A stretch of 64,000 nt of DNA. Source: Methylocystis sp. Sn-Cys (GTDB taxonomy: Bacteria > Pseudomonadota > Alphaproteobacteria > Rhizobiales > Beijerinckiaceae). The number at the start of each line of letters is the position of its first letter. Within the stretch, counting starts at the first letter, position 1. This document shows positions 36,958 to 46,961 of this stretch, piece by piece. Under the pieces are notes generated by a model that worked only from the letters and a program-made list of their open reading frames with translations, searched no databases and was not told where the DNA came from. The stretch lies in contig NZ_JAERVJ010000004.1 of the NCBI RefSeq assembly GCF_016745395.1, positions 300,369 through 364,368 of the forward strand, written 5' to 3'. The position numbers were made by a program, and so were the translations under genes.

Positions 36958-37007
36958 CGAGCGCCAGTTTACTCAGTTTCGCTGGAAGGAAGAAGCATTT
37001 TCGCGGT

Positions 37008-37328
37008 TTATGCGCGTTCGACGATCACAGCCGTGCCATAGGCGAGGACCTCGGTCACGCCGTCCATGATTTCATTGGCGTCGTAGCGCATCCCAACGAT
37101 GGCGTTGGCGCCCGCGTCGGCCGCATGCGCGCACATATGGTCGAAGGCCTCCTGCCGGGTTGCTTCCGCCAGATTCACATAGACGGAAAGCTTGCCGCCG
37201 AAAATAGTCTGGATGCCCCCGAAGAAATTTCCGACCACCGAACGCGAGCGCACGGTGACGCCGCGGACGAGCCCGAGATGCCGGACGATGCGATAGCCTG
37301 CGATGTCATTGGTCGTCGAAACGATCAT
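37008..37328 (-). CDS. YbjQ/UPF0145 family protein
   Basis: A 106-residue protein of the YbjQ family, named heavy-metal-binding from weak structural evidence. It starts MIVSTTNDIAGYRIVRHLGL and has VRGVTVRSRSVVGNFFGG, AEATRQEAFDHMCAHA and GANAIVGMRYDANEI, all family hallmarks. These proteins form decamers; the biological role is unknown. It is a single gene after rnd. Confidence 0.9.
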   Translation of the reverse strand: MIVSTTNDIAGYRIVRHLGLVRGVTVRSRSVVGNFFGGIQTIFGGKLSVYVNLAEATRQEAFDHMCAHAADAGANAIVGMRYDANEIMDGVTEVLAYGTAVIVERA

Positions 37329-37477
37329 TACTCCTCCGGCGGCAAAATTCGATTCGAAATCGTCGCTAGCCTAGCCGCCCGCGCGATTAGCGCAAACAGC
37401 CGAGATTTGCTGGTTGCAGAAGGCCACCAGTGCGGTAGGATTAAGCACACTCTAGACCGACGGAGCCAATCCGGGAC

Positions 37478-38401
37478 ATGTTTTCTTATTCTTTCAGCGC
37501 CGCGCGCGCCGCGGCGGCCTTCGCGCTTGCCGCCGGCCTTCTGACAGGCTCCCAAGCGTTTGCGGCTCCGCCCGCGCTAAATCCGGGCTGGAAGCTCTGT
37601 AAGTCGACCAATCCCGACGAGCGCATCGCGGGCTGCACGCAGGTCATCGCCGAGATCGCCAAGGAACCGAAGAAAAATCAGCTTGCCGCCTATGTGAACC
37701 GCGCCGGCGCCTATCAGGCGAAGGGCGATTATGCCCATGCGATCGAAGACTATGGCAAGGCGCTGGAGGTCGAGGCTTCCGCCGTCGTCCTGTTCGCGCG
37801 CGGCGCCGCGGAGCACGCAAAGGGCGACCTCGACGCGGCCATCGCCGATTATGGCAAAGCCATCGAGAAGGACAAGAAAAACGCCGCCGCCTTCATGGCC
37901 CGCGCGTCCGCCTGGCGCGTGAAAGGGGAGGCGGAAAAGGCGCTTGCCGACATCGAAGAAGCGCTCAAGCTCGACAAAAAATCCCCGGCCCCGCTCGCGG
38001 CGCGCGCCAATTACTATCATGCCAAGGGCGACCACGACCACGCGATCGCCGATTATTCCGAGGCGCTGAAACGCGATCCCAAGCTCGTCGCCGCTCTGAT
38101 CGGGCGCGGCGGCTGCTATTACGCGAAGGCCGAATACGACAAAGCGCTCGCCGATTTCGACGCGGCTGTGAAAGCCGACGCCAGGAACGCCGTTGCCCTC
38201 CTCGACCGCGCCAACGCCTGGCGCGCCAAGAAGGAGTTCGAACGCGCCAAGGCCGATTATGACGCGGCGCTGGCGGTGAAGCCGGACCTCGCCGCGGCGA
38301 AGAAGGGCTCGGACGATGTAGCGAAAATCCTCGCCAGGAAGGCCGCCGGCGCCGCGCCGGCCGACGCCGCGCCGGCGGGCGCGGAGCATGAGCATAACTG
38401 A
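37478..38401 (+). CDS. Secreted TPR-repeat protein
   Basis: A 307-residue protein with a signal peptide (residues 1-30, ending AFA). About six tetratricopeptide repeats run from residue 65 to 285; examples are AYVNRAGAYQAKGDYAHAIE, APLAARANYYHAKGDHDHAI and ALIGRGGCYYAKAEYDKALA. CKSTNPDERIAGCTQVI near the N-terminus carries two cysteines typical of this Hyphomicrobiales TPR group. It is probably a periplasmic protein-binding scaffold; the partner is unknown. The C-terminal tail is Ala/Pro-rich and ends EHEHN. Confidence 0.82.
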   Translation: MFSYSFSAARAAAAFALAAGLLTGSQAFAAPPALNPGWKLCKSTNPDERIAGCTQVIAEIAKEPKKNQLAAYVNRAGAYQAKGDYAHAIEDYGKALEVEASAVVLFARGAAEHAKGDLDAAIADYGKAIEKDKKNAAAFMARASAWRVKGEAEKALADIEEALKLDKKSPAPLAARANYYHAKGDHDHAIADYSEALKRDPKLVAALIGRGGCYYAKAEYDKALADFDAAVKADARNAVALLDRANAWRAKKEFERAKADYDAALAVKPDLAAAKKGSDDVAKILARKAAGAAPADAAPAGAEHEHN

Positions 38402-38432
38402 CGATCTAGCCGGAAGCGTCGTTTCCGGCTGA

Positions 38433-38549
38433 CCCCCTCCCTGTCCCTCCCCCGCTTCGCGGGAGAGGGGACGCTCACGATCGACATTGCTGATGAAGGC
38501 CGCCATCTGCTCCCTCTCCCGCGAAGCGGGGGAGGGTTGGGGAGGGGGC
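38433..38549. repeat. Palindromic repeat, family D, copy 3
   Basis: Outer arms CCCCCTCCCTGTCCCTCCCC and GGAGGGTTGGGGAGGGGG, inner arms CCCGCTTCGCGGGAGAGGGG and TCCCTCTCCCGCGAAGCGGG. It lies between the stops of the convergent TPR and bcp genes. Confidence 0.85.
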
Positions 38550-38575
38550 CCTTAGGTCGTCGATCTGCGAGGGGG

Positions 38576-39193
38576 CTACAGCCCCTGCGCCGCCGCCAGC
38601 ACCGCCTCGGCGTGGCCCGGCACTTTCACCTTGCGCCAGATTTTCGCGATCTTGCCATCCGCGCCGATGAGGAAGGTCGAGCGTTCGACGCCCATATATT
38701 TCCGGCCGTACATGCTCTTTTCGACCCACACGCCATAGGCGGAGAGCGTCTCCTTGGTCTCGTCGGCGGCGAGCGGGAAGGCGAGCTCATATTTGGTGCG
38801 GAATTTGTCGTGGCTTTTGGCCGAATCTGGCGACATCCCGACAATACTCGCGCCGGCCTTGGCGAATTTGTCGCGCAGCGCATTGAACTCGATCGCCTCC
38901 TTGGTGCAGCCGGAGGTGTCGTCCTTGGGATAGAAGTAAAGAACGATCTTCTTGCCCGACAGCGCCGCGAGCGACAGCGTCTCGCCGCCGGCGCCGGGCA
39001 GCGTGAAGGCGGGCGCCGAATCGCCTTCTTTTAGTAGGATAAGAGAGGCCGCCGGAGCCGGGGCCGTCTTCGGCGCCGGCGCCTCCTTGGCGGGCTTTGC
39101 AGCCGTCGCTTTGGGGGTTGTGGCCTTCTCCGCCGGCTTTTTCTCTGTGGATTTAGCCGCCGCAGGTTTCGTCGTCGACGCTTTCGTCGCCAT
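38576..39193 (-). CDS. bcp: Thioredoxin-dependent peroxiredoxin (Bcp/PrxQ) with a basic N-terminal tail
   Basis: A 205-residue protein. Residues 58-205 are a Bcp peroxiredoxin with YFYPKDDTSGCTKEA containing the peroxidatic cysteine; it reduces hydroperoxides. The nearby second cysteine of E. coli Bcp (five residues on) is replaced by Ile, so it works as a 1-Cys type or resolves differently. Residues 1-55 are a low-complexity Lys/Ala/Pro tail (AKSTEKKPAEKATTPKATA) like the tails of histone H1-type proteins and absent from standard Bcp. AAGGAAG precedes the ATG at 39193. Confidence 0.9.
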   Translation of the reverse strand: MATKASTTKPAAAKSTEKKPAEKATTPKATAAKPAKEAPAPKTAPAPAASLILLKEGDSAPAFTLPGAGGETLSLAALSGKKIVLYFYPKDDTSGCTKEAIEFNALRDKFAKAGASIVGMSPDSAKSHDKFRTKYELAFPLAADETKETLSAYGVWVEKSMYGRKYMGVERSTFLIGADGKIAKIWRKVKVPGHAEAVLAAAQGL

Positions 39194-39329
39194 TGCGCCT
39201 TCCTTTCGTCGCAAGCGCATTTAGAATCCGGTTTGACAATGCAGAGACGGCGCCGGTCGGGCAAGTGCGCATCTCGAGGGGACGCGCCATTTTTCAGCGC
39301 GTCGAAATGACAGGGCGAAGCGAGGGTAT

Positions 39330-42300
39330 TTGAGCGACCAGACAGGGCGCGAGCATCGCGACGATCGGCCGGCTGTCCAACGGCCGCCGAAACGGCGCCG
39401 GCGCGTGCGCGTCCCGCGGGCGGTTCGGACCGGGGCCTCCTGCGGGCTCGGCGGATTGGCGCTCGTTTGTCTCGCCATCGGCGCCTTCTTCCTGGCGCTG
39501 TCGCATGGGCCGATCGACTTTGGCTGGCTCACGCCGCGCATCGTCGCCGCGCTGGACGAACGCTTCGCGGGGCAGTTCGCCTTCCAGCTCGCGGGCGTCT
39601 CTCTGGCCAACTCGGACCATGGTCCGACCCTGACCGTCGACGGCCTCGTCGTAAAATCAGGCGACCGGGCCATTCTCGCGGCGCCGCGCGCCGAGCTCTC
39701 CCTCGATTGGCCGTCGATCTTGCTCGGCCGTCTCCAGCCCCGCCGTCTGGAGGCGCTCGACCTCGACGTGCGCCTTTCCGTCCAGGCGGACGGCGCCATC
39801 GCGGTTTCGGCGGGCGGAGACCCCGTGGCGACGGCCAGGGTCGCTCCACCGCCTGGGGTCCCGCAAAGCCCCAATGATTCACCGCTCCAGCCAAATCCGG
39901 ACGCGCCGGCGCCGGTCGAACGCGTGGCCCTGCTGAAATCCGCCGCCGGCGCCCTGCGCGCCCTAATGGACCTCGCGATAAGTCCGGACAGCCCGATCGG
40001 CGGCTTCGACAAGCTCGGCGTGCTGCATGGGCGGCTGACCATCGACGACCGCACTATCGACCGCACGATCCAATACAAGGATGTTTCGCTGAGCCTCGCA
40101 AAGGCCCAGGGCAGCATGCGGTTCAGCCTGGCCGCGACGGGACCGTCACAGCGCTGGAGCGTGACGGCGGCGGCGAAAGGCGCGCCGGGCCGCAACCGCG
40201 CCCTCGTGGCCAAGCTGCGCAACATCACAATCGACGAAATCTCTCTCGTCGCGGGCGCCCGCAATCTTCATTTCGACACGGACTCGCCCCTCGGCGTCGA
40301 TCTGAGCTTCTCGCTCTCGCCCGACGGCATCGTGCTCGAAGCGACCGGCGGCCTGGAGATCGGCAAGGGCTTCTTCCGTTTAGAGGAGCCCGACTATGAG
40401 CCGGTCATGGTCCAGCGCATCGCGGCCCAGGCCCGCTGGAGCCGACGCGAGCGCAAGCTCGTCGTCGCGCCTTTCGAACTCAAGGCCGGCGGTTTCGATC
40501 TGGCCCTTGCCGGATCGGCCGAGGCGCCGGCGGAGCTTCCTCCCGGCGCCGATCCGGGGGCCGACGCCTGGCTGATCAACGCCAAACTGGTGAAGCCCTC
40601 TCAAATCGCGCCGGATCGCGCCGGGGAGAAAAGCGTCCTTATCGAGGAGGCCGCGCTCCAGGCGCGCCTGATGCACGGTCAGGGGCGCTTGCTGCTCGAC
40701 CGCTTGGCTGTCTCCGGCCCGGACTTGCACGCATCCGCGAGCGTTGCGGCGACCTATCGCGGGGCGCCGCGCGTGATCTATACGCTCGACGTCGACGACG
40801 TCGAGGCGCGCGCCCTCATGCGGCTTTGGCCGACCCATGTCGCGGCGCCCGTGCGCGCATGGTTTATCGACCACATTCCTGTCGGCGTGGTGAAACATGC
40901 GCATGCCACTGGCGACTTCGACGACGACGCGATTACCGCCATGCGCTACGAGCGTCCGCCGCCGGAGAAGTCCCTCGAGATCGTCGGCGACGTCGCGAAT
41001 TGCACATTGATCGACGTCTTGCCAGGCTTGGCGCCGATGACCGGCGTCGCGGGGAAGCTCCGCGTCACCGGCCGGACCTCCGCCTTCGATGCGACATCCG
41101 GCATGATGGAGACCGCTCCGGGACATCGCCTCACTCTCTCCGAGGGGCGTTTCTCCGTCGCCGATAATGCGCTGCTGCCGACTCCCGCCGTGCTCGATCT
41201 CAAGGTTGCGGGCAACATCGAAGCCGCCGCCGATATTCTCTCCATGCCCATCGTCGCGGCGCATGCGACCGTTCCCGTCGACGGCGCAACGCTCAAAGGG
41301 CAGATCGACGGCCGCGTCAGGGTCGATTTCGAAATCGGCGACACGGCGCGCGGGGACCGCACTACCTTTGGCGTCGACGCGAACACGACCAATCTCGTCG
41401 TCGAGAAACTCATCGGCAAGGAGCGGCTCGAGGGCGCGGCCTTACATGTGCTCTCCGATCGCAGCGGCCTGCGCGTCAATGGGACGGGGCGGCTCTATGG
41501 CGCGCCGGCGACGCTCGAACTCAGGCGCGGCTTCGGCGAAAAGGGGCCGGCGCAGGCGCAATTGACACTGACCTTTGACGACGCCGCGCGGCAGCGGGCG
41601 GGCTATGCCGTCGCGGGGGTGAGCGGGCCGGTCTCGGCGATCGTGAAAACGCAGCTTCCTGTCGCCGACGACCTCAACGCCCATGTCGAACTCGACCTGA
41701 CGCGCGCCAGCTTCGACAATCCCATTCCCGGCGTCGCGAAGCCGGTCGGCAAGGCCGCCAAAGCCACCTTTCTCGCGGTGAAGCGCGGCGAGTCCATTGC
41801 GCTCGATCAGTTCAGCTTCGACGCCAACCCCATGCAGGCGCAGGGCGTGATCGAACTCGCCAAAGAAGGCGGCTTCCGCAGCGCCCGGCTCGCTCCGGTG
41901 CGGCTCTCCACCGGCGACGACATGAAAGTCGATGTCTCGCGCAGCGGGGAGGCGACGAAGATTGTCGTGCGCGGCGCAAATTTCGACGCGCGGCCGATGC
42001 TTGCGTCGCTTATCCGCTCAGGGAGCGGCGGCGGCGCCGACAAGCCCTCGGGAAGCCAGAAGAGCGCGGGCGACGACGTCAGCGTCGACGTAAAACTGCC
42101 GATCGTCACCGGCCACGGGAAGCAAATTCTCTCGGGCGTCGTCTTCGAATATGAATCGCGTGGCGGGCGCCCGCGCACTGTGGCGCTCACGGGCAATTTC
42201 GGCCACGAGGACCTCGCCGTCGCGATGACGCGCGGTCAAAACGGCGCGCAGCAGCTCGACATATCGACGAATGACGCCGGCTCCTTCCTGGCTTTCCTCG

Positions 42301-42863
42301 ATCTCTACCGCAAGATGGAGAACGGCGTCCTGAGCGCCAATGTCGCGCTCGGCCAGAACCGCGCCGACGGCGCCATCCGCATCCGTGATTTCTTTGTCAA
42401 AGGCGAGCCGACGATGCGTCAGCTCATGGCGCAGGGCGGGACGGCGCGCGCCGACGACCGCGGCAATCTGCGCTTCGATCCCGATCTTGTGCGCGTTGGC
42501 CGGCTACAATCCAATTTCACATGGAGCGGCGGGCGCCTGTCGGTGCGCGAGGGGGTGATGTCCGGCCCCGAGATCGGCCTCACCTTCGACGGCTTCATCG
42601 ACTTCCCGCGCGACCGGCTCGACCTTTCCGGCTCTTACGTGCCCGCCTATGCGCTGAACAGCCTGCTCTCCAATATTCCGGTGCTCAATCTGGTCATCAC
42701 CGGCGGGCAGAATGAGGGGATTTTTGCGCTGAACTACCGCGTGGCGGGGGCGCTTTCAGCGCCTGTCGTCAGCGTCAATCCGCTGTCGGCGATCGCGCCC
42801 GGCCTGATGCGCAAGATCATGGGCGTGCTGGATGGAACGGCGCGGATGCCGGAGACGCGGTAG
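39330..42863 (+). CDS. Large AsmA/YhdP-like envelope protein (DUF3971)
   Basis: A 1177-residue protein. A basic cytoplasmic leader (PPKRRRRVRVPR) is followed by one membrane helix (about residues 38-58) and a very long periplasmic part of beta-rich repeats. SLDWPSILLGRLQPRRLEAL near the start and the C-terminal SNIPVLNLVITGGQNEGIFA are typical of the YhdP/AsmA-like group, which bridges the membranes and carries phospholipids to the outer membrane. The start is a TTG with GAGGG before it. It is divergent from bcp. Confidence 0.83.
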   Translation: MSDQTGREHRDDRPAVQRPPKRRRRVRVPRAVRTGASCGLGGLALVCLAIGAFFLALSHGPIDFGWLTPRIVAALDERFAGQFAFQLAGVSLANSDHGPTLTVDGLVVKSGDRAILAAPRAELSLDWPSILLGRLQPRRLEALDLDVRLSVQADGAIAVSAGGDPVATARVAPPPGVPQSPNDSPLQPNPDAPAPVERVALLKSAAGALRALMDLAISPDSPIGGFDKLGVLHGRLTIDDRTIDRTIQYKDVSLSLAKAQGSMRFSLAATGPSQRWSVTAAAKGAPGRNRALVAKLRNITIDEISLVAGARNLHFDTDSPLGVDLSFSLSPDGIVLEATGGLEIGKGFFRLEEPDYEPVMVQRIAAQARWSRRERKLVVAPFELKAGGFDLALAGSAEAPAELPPGADPGADAWLINAKLVKPSQIAPDRAGEKSVLIEEAALQARLMHGQGRLLLDRLAVSGPDLHASASVAATYRGAPRVIYTLDVDDVEARALMRLWPTHVAAPVRAWFIDHIPVGVVKHAHATGDFDDDAITAMRYERPPPEKSLEIVGDVANCTLIDVLPGLAPMTGVAGKLRVTGRTSAFDATSGMMETAPGHRLTLSEGRFSVADNALLPTPAVLDLKVAGNIEAAADILSMPIVAAHATVPVDGATLKGQIDGRVRVDFEIGDTARGDRTTFGVDANTTNLVVEKLIGKERLEGAALHVLSDRSGLRVNGTGRLYGAPATLELRRGFGEKGPAQAQLTLTFDDAARQRAGYAVAGVSGPVSAIVKTQLPVADDLNAHVELDLTRASFDNPIPGVAKPVGKAAKATFLAVKRGESIALDQFSFDANPMQAQGVIELAKEGGFRSARLAPVRLSTGDDMKVDVSRSGEATKIVVRGANFDARPMLASLIRSGSGGGADKPSGSQKSAGDDVSVDVKLPIVTGHGKQILSGVVFEYESRGGRPRTVALTGNFGHEDLAVAMTRGQNGAQQLDISTNDAGSFLAFLDLYRKMENGVLSANVALGQNRADGAIRIRDFFVKGEPTMRQLMAQGGTARADDRGNLRFDPDLVRVGRLQSNFTWSGGRLSVREGVMSGPEIGLTFDGFIDFPRDRLDLSGSYVPAYALNSLLSNIPVLNLVITGGQNEGIFALNYRVAGALSAPVVSVNPLSAIAPGLMRKIMGVLDGTARMPETR

Positions 42864-42872
42864 CCGAGAACC

Positions 42873-43105
42873 GGCGCCATTCCCGACGCTCGCGCCGTTT
42901 GGACACACAGGAAATCACCGCCGTCATTGCGAGGAGGCGGAGCCGACGAAGCAATCCAGGGCCGCATCGCCGCCCTGGATTGCTTCGCTTCGCTCGCAAT
43001 GACGGGCTCTGGGCAAAACCTGCGCTTTTTGTGGGTCTGGATCCCCGGTCGGGCCTTCGGCCCGCCGGGAATGACAGGCGCCAATGCGAGTTGTTCAAAC
43101 GGAAA
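42873..43105. repeat. Composite repeat: family A nested in family B (copy 1)
   Basis: The left half of a B element (CATTCCCGACGCTCGCGC, 42878-42895) is followed by GTTTGGACACACAGGAAATC, a full A element (42922-43005) and the right half of B (GATCCCCGGTCGGGCCTTCG to GGGAATGACAGG). The conserved flank GTTGTTCAAACGGAAAT ends at the torF stop. The same composite lies inverted at 62.6-62.9 kb. Confidence 0.85.
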
Positions 43106-44098
43106 TTATCGGAACATCGTCGAATCGAGCTCCACATTGATCGAGCCGACGACGCGCGAGTCGCACCAGTCGGAATAGCCCTGGCCCCAGACCGCCGCGG
43201 CGAAATTGCCGGCGGGATTGGCGACGTTGGTGAAGCAGCCGCGGCGCGTCAGCGTATTGTCGTGATAGCGGACGTCGAGAGTGATCGCTTTCCATTTATA
43301 GGAGGCGCCGATGTTCCAGGTGTTGTAGCTCGACAGCTTGAAGCCTTGGATGCCCTTGACGCCCGGCTGAATATAGCTCGGCCCATAGGTGGGATCGCCC
43401 ATGCCGATGAAATAATGGCCGAAGGCGCCCGAGATCGACGCGCCCGTGCCGGGCAGGCTGAGCCTGGCGTTGCCGCCCGAATAGAGCGCATGGGCGTTGT
43501 AATTCGCCCAGCTCGGATCGTAGCCGATCTCGGCGCCGATGGTCAGGTAGTCGTTGAGCGCCCAGCTCGGCTTGGCGTAAATCTCCACGAAACTCTGGTC
43601 GAAGGGCGTCGTCGGCATGCCGCCGGGCGTCCAGTACGTGAGAACCGGCGACAGGCCGCCGAGGAAATATTGCTGCTGATTGCCCGGGCGGCCGTGATAG
43701 ACGGCGCCGAAATCGAGCGTCAGCGGCCCCCAGTTCGGGCGCAGGCCGCCGTAAATGTCGAGCTGCGCGGCCGGCGACGTCGGCAGCGTGACGTTCAGCA
43801 CATCGCCGCCGAGATAGAACCAGCCCTTGCCGATCTCGCCATAGGCCATCGCGCCGGGGCGGTGGTTGGTGATCGAAATGCCGCGCCAGATATTCTCCGA
43901 CATGAAGGTGACGCCGGCTTTATATTGGAAAGGGCCGCCCAGAACGTCGAAATTGGGTTGCGGAAGCGCGAGAAGCGGGGAGGGGGAGAGGCTTGGCGCG
44001 GCCTCGGGGGCGGGCGCAGGGGCGCGGACCGCGCGGGCCATCGCTTCCGGCGCGGCGACGACGGCGGCAACGCCCAGAACATAAATCCACTTTTTCAT
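43106..44098 (-). CDS. TorF-family putative porin
   Basis: A 330-residue outer-membrane beta-barrel of the TorF (Gcw_chp) group. A signal peptide (residues 1-22) is followed by an Ala/Pro spacer, then the family start VTFMSENIWRGISIT. Alternating strands include YKAGVTF, WFYLGGDVLN, WNIGASYKWKAITLDVRYHD and end with VVGSINVELDSTMFR, closing on a terminal aromatic. Such porins are found in methylotrophs and other proteobacteria; the solute is unknown. The stop codon abuts the flank of a family B repeat. Confidence 0.8.
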   Translation of the reverse strand: MKKWIYVLGVAAVVAAPEAMARAVRAPAPAPEAAPSLSPSPLLALPQPNFDVLGGPFQYKAGVTFMSENIWRGISITNHRPGAMAYGEIGKGWFYLGGDVLNVTLPTSPAAQLDIYGGLRPNWGPLTLDFGAVYHGRPGNQQQYFLGGLSPVLTYWTPGGMPTTPFDQSFVEIYAKPSWALNDYLTIGAEIGYDPSWANYNAHALYSGGNARLSLPGTGASISGAFGHYFIGMGDPTYGPSYIQPGVKGIQGFKLSSYNTWNIGASYKWKAITLDVRYHDNTLTRRGCFTNVANPAGNFAAAVWGQGYSDWCDSRVVGSINVELDSTMFR

Positions 44099-44208
44099 TA
44101 GATAACTCCCGAATCGGATTCCCGACGCGGGAGAGAGTTAGCGGCAGCTCTGCCGTTGGATAATGGCGAAAGTCATGCCCGCAGCCGTTTTACACGGGGA
44201 TTCGCGGC

Positions 44209-44346
44209 GTCATTCCCGACGCTCGCATGAGCGAGCAATCGGGAATCCAGAGTAAAACGCGCGCTTTTGTGGCTCTGGAATCCCGATCGGGCCTTCGGCC
44301 CCTCGGGAATGACAAGCGTCAATGCGAGCTATTCGCGCAAGTTTAC
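44209..44346. repeat. Palindromic repeat, family B, copy 5, with flank
   Basis: The core is GTCATTCCCGACGCTCGCAT to CTCGGGAATGAC (44209-44313) followed by the flank CAATGCGAGCTATTCGCGCA reaching the tyrS stop at 44347. It separates torF and tyrS. Confidence 0.88.
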
Positions 44347-45609
44347 TTAGTCGCGGGTCAGCAGCACGTGCTTCTTCTTGCCGAGCGAAAGTTTCGCCAC
44401 GCCGTCCTTCTCGAAGTCCTTCTGCGAGAGCGTCGCGCGTTCGTCGGTCACGACGGCGTCATTCAAACGCAGGCCGCCGCCTTTGATCTGCCGCCGCGCT
44501 TCGCCGGTCGACGCGACGAGGCCGGCCTTCACGAAGGCGGAGAGCACGCCGAGCCCGGCGGCGATCTCCTCGGCCGAGACGGGAACCTTCGGGAGCGACA
44601 AAGCCAGCGCGCCCTCTTCAAAGGTCGCGCGCGCGGTTTCCGCCGCTTGTTCGGCGGCCTCGCGGCCGTGAACCAGCGCGGTCGCCTCCGTGGCGAGGGT
44701 TTTCTTGGCTTCGTTGATCTCAGCGCCGCCGAGCGCCGCCAGCCGGGCGACCTCGTCCATCGGCAGGAAGGTGAAGAGCTTCAGGAAGCGCGCGACGTCG
44801 GCGTCCTCGGTGTTGCGCCAGAATTGCCAGTAATCGTACGGCGACAGCATGTCGGCGTTGAGCCACACGGCGCCCGCCGCCGTCTTGCCCATTTTGGCGC
44901 CGGAAGCCGTCGTCAGCAGCGGCGAGGTCAGCGCGTAAAGCTGCGGCGTTCCCATGCGGCGCCCGAGATCGAGGCCGGTGACGATATTGCCCCATTGGTC
45001 GGAGCCGCCCATCTGCAGCAGCGCGCCATAGCGGCGGTTGATCTCGACGAAATCATAGGCCTGCAAGCACATGTAGTTGAATTCGATGAAGGAGAGTTCG
45101 TGCTCACGCTCGAGCCGCAGCTTCACCGAGTCCATCGTGAGCATGCGATTGACGGAGAAATGGCGGCCGACGTCGCGCAGGAAGTCAATGTAATTGAGCC
45201 CGGCGAGCCAGTCGGCGTTATCGAGCATCGAGGCGTCGGTCGGCCCGTCGCCGAAGGTCAGGAAGCGCTCGAAAACGCGCCTGATCGACGCCTTGTTGGC
45301 GTCGATCTGCTCGATCGTCAAAAGCTTGCGGCTTTCATCCTTGCCCGAAGGATCGCCGACGCGGGTGGTGCCGCCGCCCATGAGCGGCAAGGGCTTGCCG
45401 CCGGTGCGCTGGAGCCAGGCGAGCAGCATGATCGGCAGAAGCGAGCCGACATGAAGCGAAGAGGCCGTGCAGTCGAAACCGATATAGGCGGCGAGTCCGC
45501 CGGCAGCCGCCTTCTCGTCTAGCCCCTCGAAGTCGGAGCACTGATGCACGAAGCCGCGCTCCAGAAGAACGCGCAGAAAGTCGGATTTGGGGGAGAATGC
45601 GTCGGCCAT
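44347..45609 (-). CDS. tyrS: Tyrosyl-tRNA synthetase
   Basis: A 420-residue class I synthetase that loads tyrosine onto tRNA-Tyr. The HIGH-type motif is SSLHVGSL, tyrosine-binding residues are in YIGFDCTA and [11 protein letters not shown], and the KMSKS-type loop is AKMGKT. A C-terminal S4 RNA-binding domain ([20 protein letters not shown] onward) ends in KKHVLL. The start at 45609 gives the conserved [14 protein letters not shown]; a longer frame reaches upstream without support. The ribosome site is weak. Confidence 0.95.
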   Translation of the reverse strand: MADAFSPKSDFLRVLLERGFVHQCSDFEGLDEKAAAGGLAAYIGFDCTASSLHVGSLLPIMLLAWLQRTGGKPLPLMGGGTTRVGDPSGKDESRKLLTIEQIDANKASIRRVFERFLTFGDGPTDASMLDNADWLAGLNYIDFLRDVGRHFSVNRMLTMDSVKLRLEREHELSFIEFNYMCLQAYDFVEINRRYGALLQMGGSDQWGNIVTGLDLGRRMGTPQLYALTSPLLTTASGAKMGKTAAGAVWLNADMLSPYDYWQFWRNTEDADVARFLKLFTFLPMDEVARLAALGGAEINEAKKTLATEATALVHGREAAEQAAETARATFEEGALALSLPKVPVSAEEIAAGLGVLSAFVKAGLVASTGEARRQIKGGGLRLNDAVVTDERATLSQKDFEKDGVAKLSLGKKKHVLLTRD

Positions 45610-45755
45610 AGGGCAGGGTGATAGGGTCTGGGGCGCATACGCGCAAGACGGGTCCTGTGGGTGGGCGGCAAATAGGCACAAGCAGAGACTTCCGCCTCGG
45701 TCGGCGAGTGTGTAAAAATGAAAGGAGAGCTTAGCTATAAGAGGAGAAAAATAAT

Positions 45756-46961
45756 TTGAGACTGGAGCCCCGACTTTCGAATTTTCTCGACGGCGGCCGC
45801 TGGCTCTTCGCCTTTGTCGTCTTGATCGGGCACGAAACGCCGCTCTTCAATCGTTTTAGCGGTATGATGATTACGCCTCAGAGCGCGATCAATTACATTT
45901 GGTGGTTTGTCAGCCACTTTCAGTTCGCGCATTTTGCGGTCATCGGCTTTTTTGTCATTTCGGGTTTTCTCGTTGGCGGCAACGCTTTGACCGCGATCTT
46001 GCAAGAGAAATCCTTTTTGAAAAGCTATCTCATCAATCGTGTGACGCGCATTTACGTCGTCTTGATCCCGGCTTTATTGGTAACCTTCACTTTCGACACG
46101 CTCGGCCGCGCGCTGTTCCGCAAGTCTTTCTACGAGAACAAGCTCTTCGATGGGCATTTCGGCCTGAACCTGATTCCTCCTAATCTCTTGAACCTGCAGG
46201 AGATCTATTCGCCCTTTTATGGCACGAGCGCCCCTTTGTGGTCGCTGGCCTGCGAATTTTGGAGCTACATCGTTTTCCCGCTGCTGCTTTTGCCCCTGCA
46301 TCGCGGGCTGAGCTGGCGGGCGAAAACCGCGGCTTTCACGGCGGGGGTCGCCCTATTTGCGGCGCTTTGCGCGCCGCAGACGCTGTTCGCTTTCTATTTC
46401 CTGATCTGGGTCATGGGCGCCGTCGCCCGCGTCGCGACACGTCCGCTCATTGGGAACTACAAGCTGGCGCTGGCGATTCTCATCGTATCGGTCGTGGTTA
46501 CGCGTCTGACGGTGAGGGGACCGGCGCTGGAGGCGGTCCCTCAGCTTCAACAATTCGTCGATGTGCTCAACGCTTTCCTCTTCGCCAATGTGATCGTCGC
46601 CCTGCGTTTCGACCGATCTCCATTCCAGGAGGGCCGCGCGGCGGAGATCAATCGCAAGCTCGCGGATTTTTCCTATTCTCTCTATGCGGTTCACAATCCC
46701 GTCGTCTTCCTGGGCGCTGGCGCAATCCGTGGTTTCGCTGGCGAGGAATGGATGCCCCACGACTGCCCGGGGTCGCTGCAAATCCTTTCCTTTGCCTGCC
46801 TGACCGGGCTCGCCGTGGCCTTTGCATATGGCTTCTCGCGATTGACGGAGGCGCGGACGGAGGATGCGCGTCGCGCCTTGCGCGGGCTGGTCGACAGGGT
46901 GAGCGCGACGCACGGGCAAAGGATGGCGGACAAGATGGCGGTTCGGGAGACCGTGCTTTAG
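45756..46961 (+). CDS. Membrane acyltransferase family 3 (OafA/YrhL-like)
   Basis: A 401-residue protein with about ten hydrophobic helices. [17 protein letters not shown] carries the conserved histidine and arginine of acyltransferase-3 enzymes, and [11 protein letters not shown] and [19 protein letters not shown] are further signatures. Such enzymes O-acetylate or otherwise acylate polysaccharides, LPS or peptidoglycan. The start is TTG with GAGGAG nine bases before. Its coding region is noticeably richer in A/T than neighbouring genes, suggesting more recent acquisition. The stop overlaps that of the convergent ecsC gene. Confidence 0.87.
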   Translation: MRLEPRLSNFLDGGRWLFAFVVLIGHETPLFNRFSGMMITPQSAINYIWWFVSHFQFAHFAVIGFFVISGFLVGGNALTAILQEKSFLKSYLINRVTRIYVVLIPALLVTFTFDTLGRALFRKSFYENKLFDGHFGLNLIPPNLLNLQEIYSPFYGTSAPLWSLACEFWSYIVFPLLLLPLHRGLSWRAKTAAFTAGVALFAALCAPQTLFAFYFLIWVMGAVARVATRPLIGNYKLALAILIVSVVVTRLTVRGPALEAVPQLQQFVDVLNAFLFANVIVALRFDRSPFQEGRAAEINRKLADFSYSLYAVHNPVVFLGAGAIRGFAGEEWMPHDCPGSLQILSFACLTGLAVAFAYGFSRLTEARTEDARRALRGLVDRVSATHGQRMADKMAVRETVL

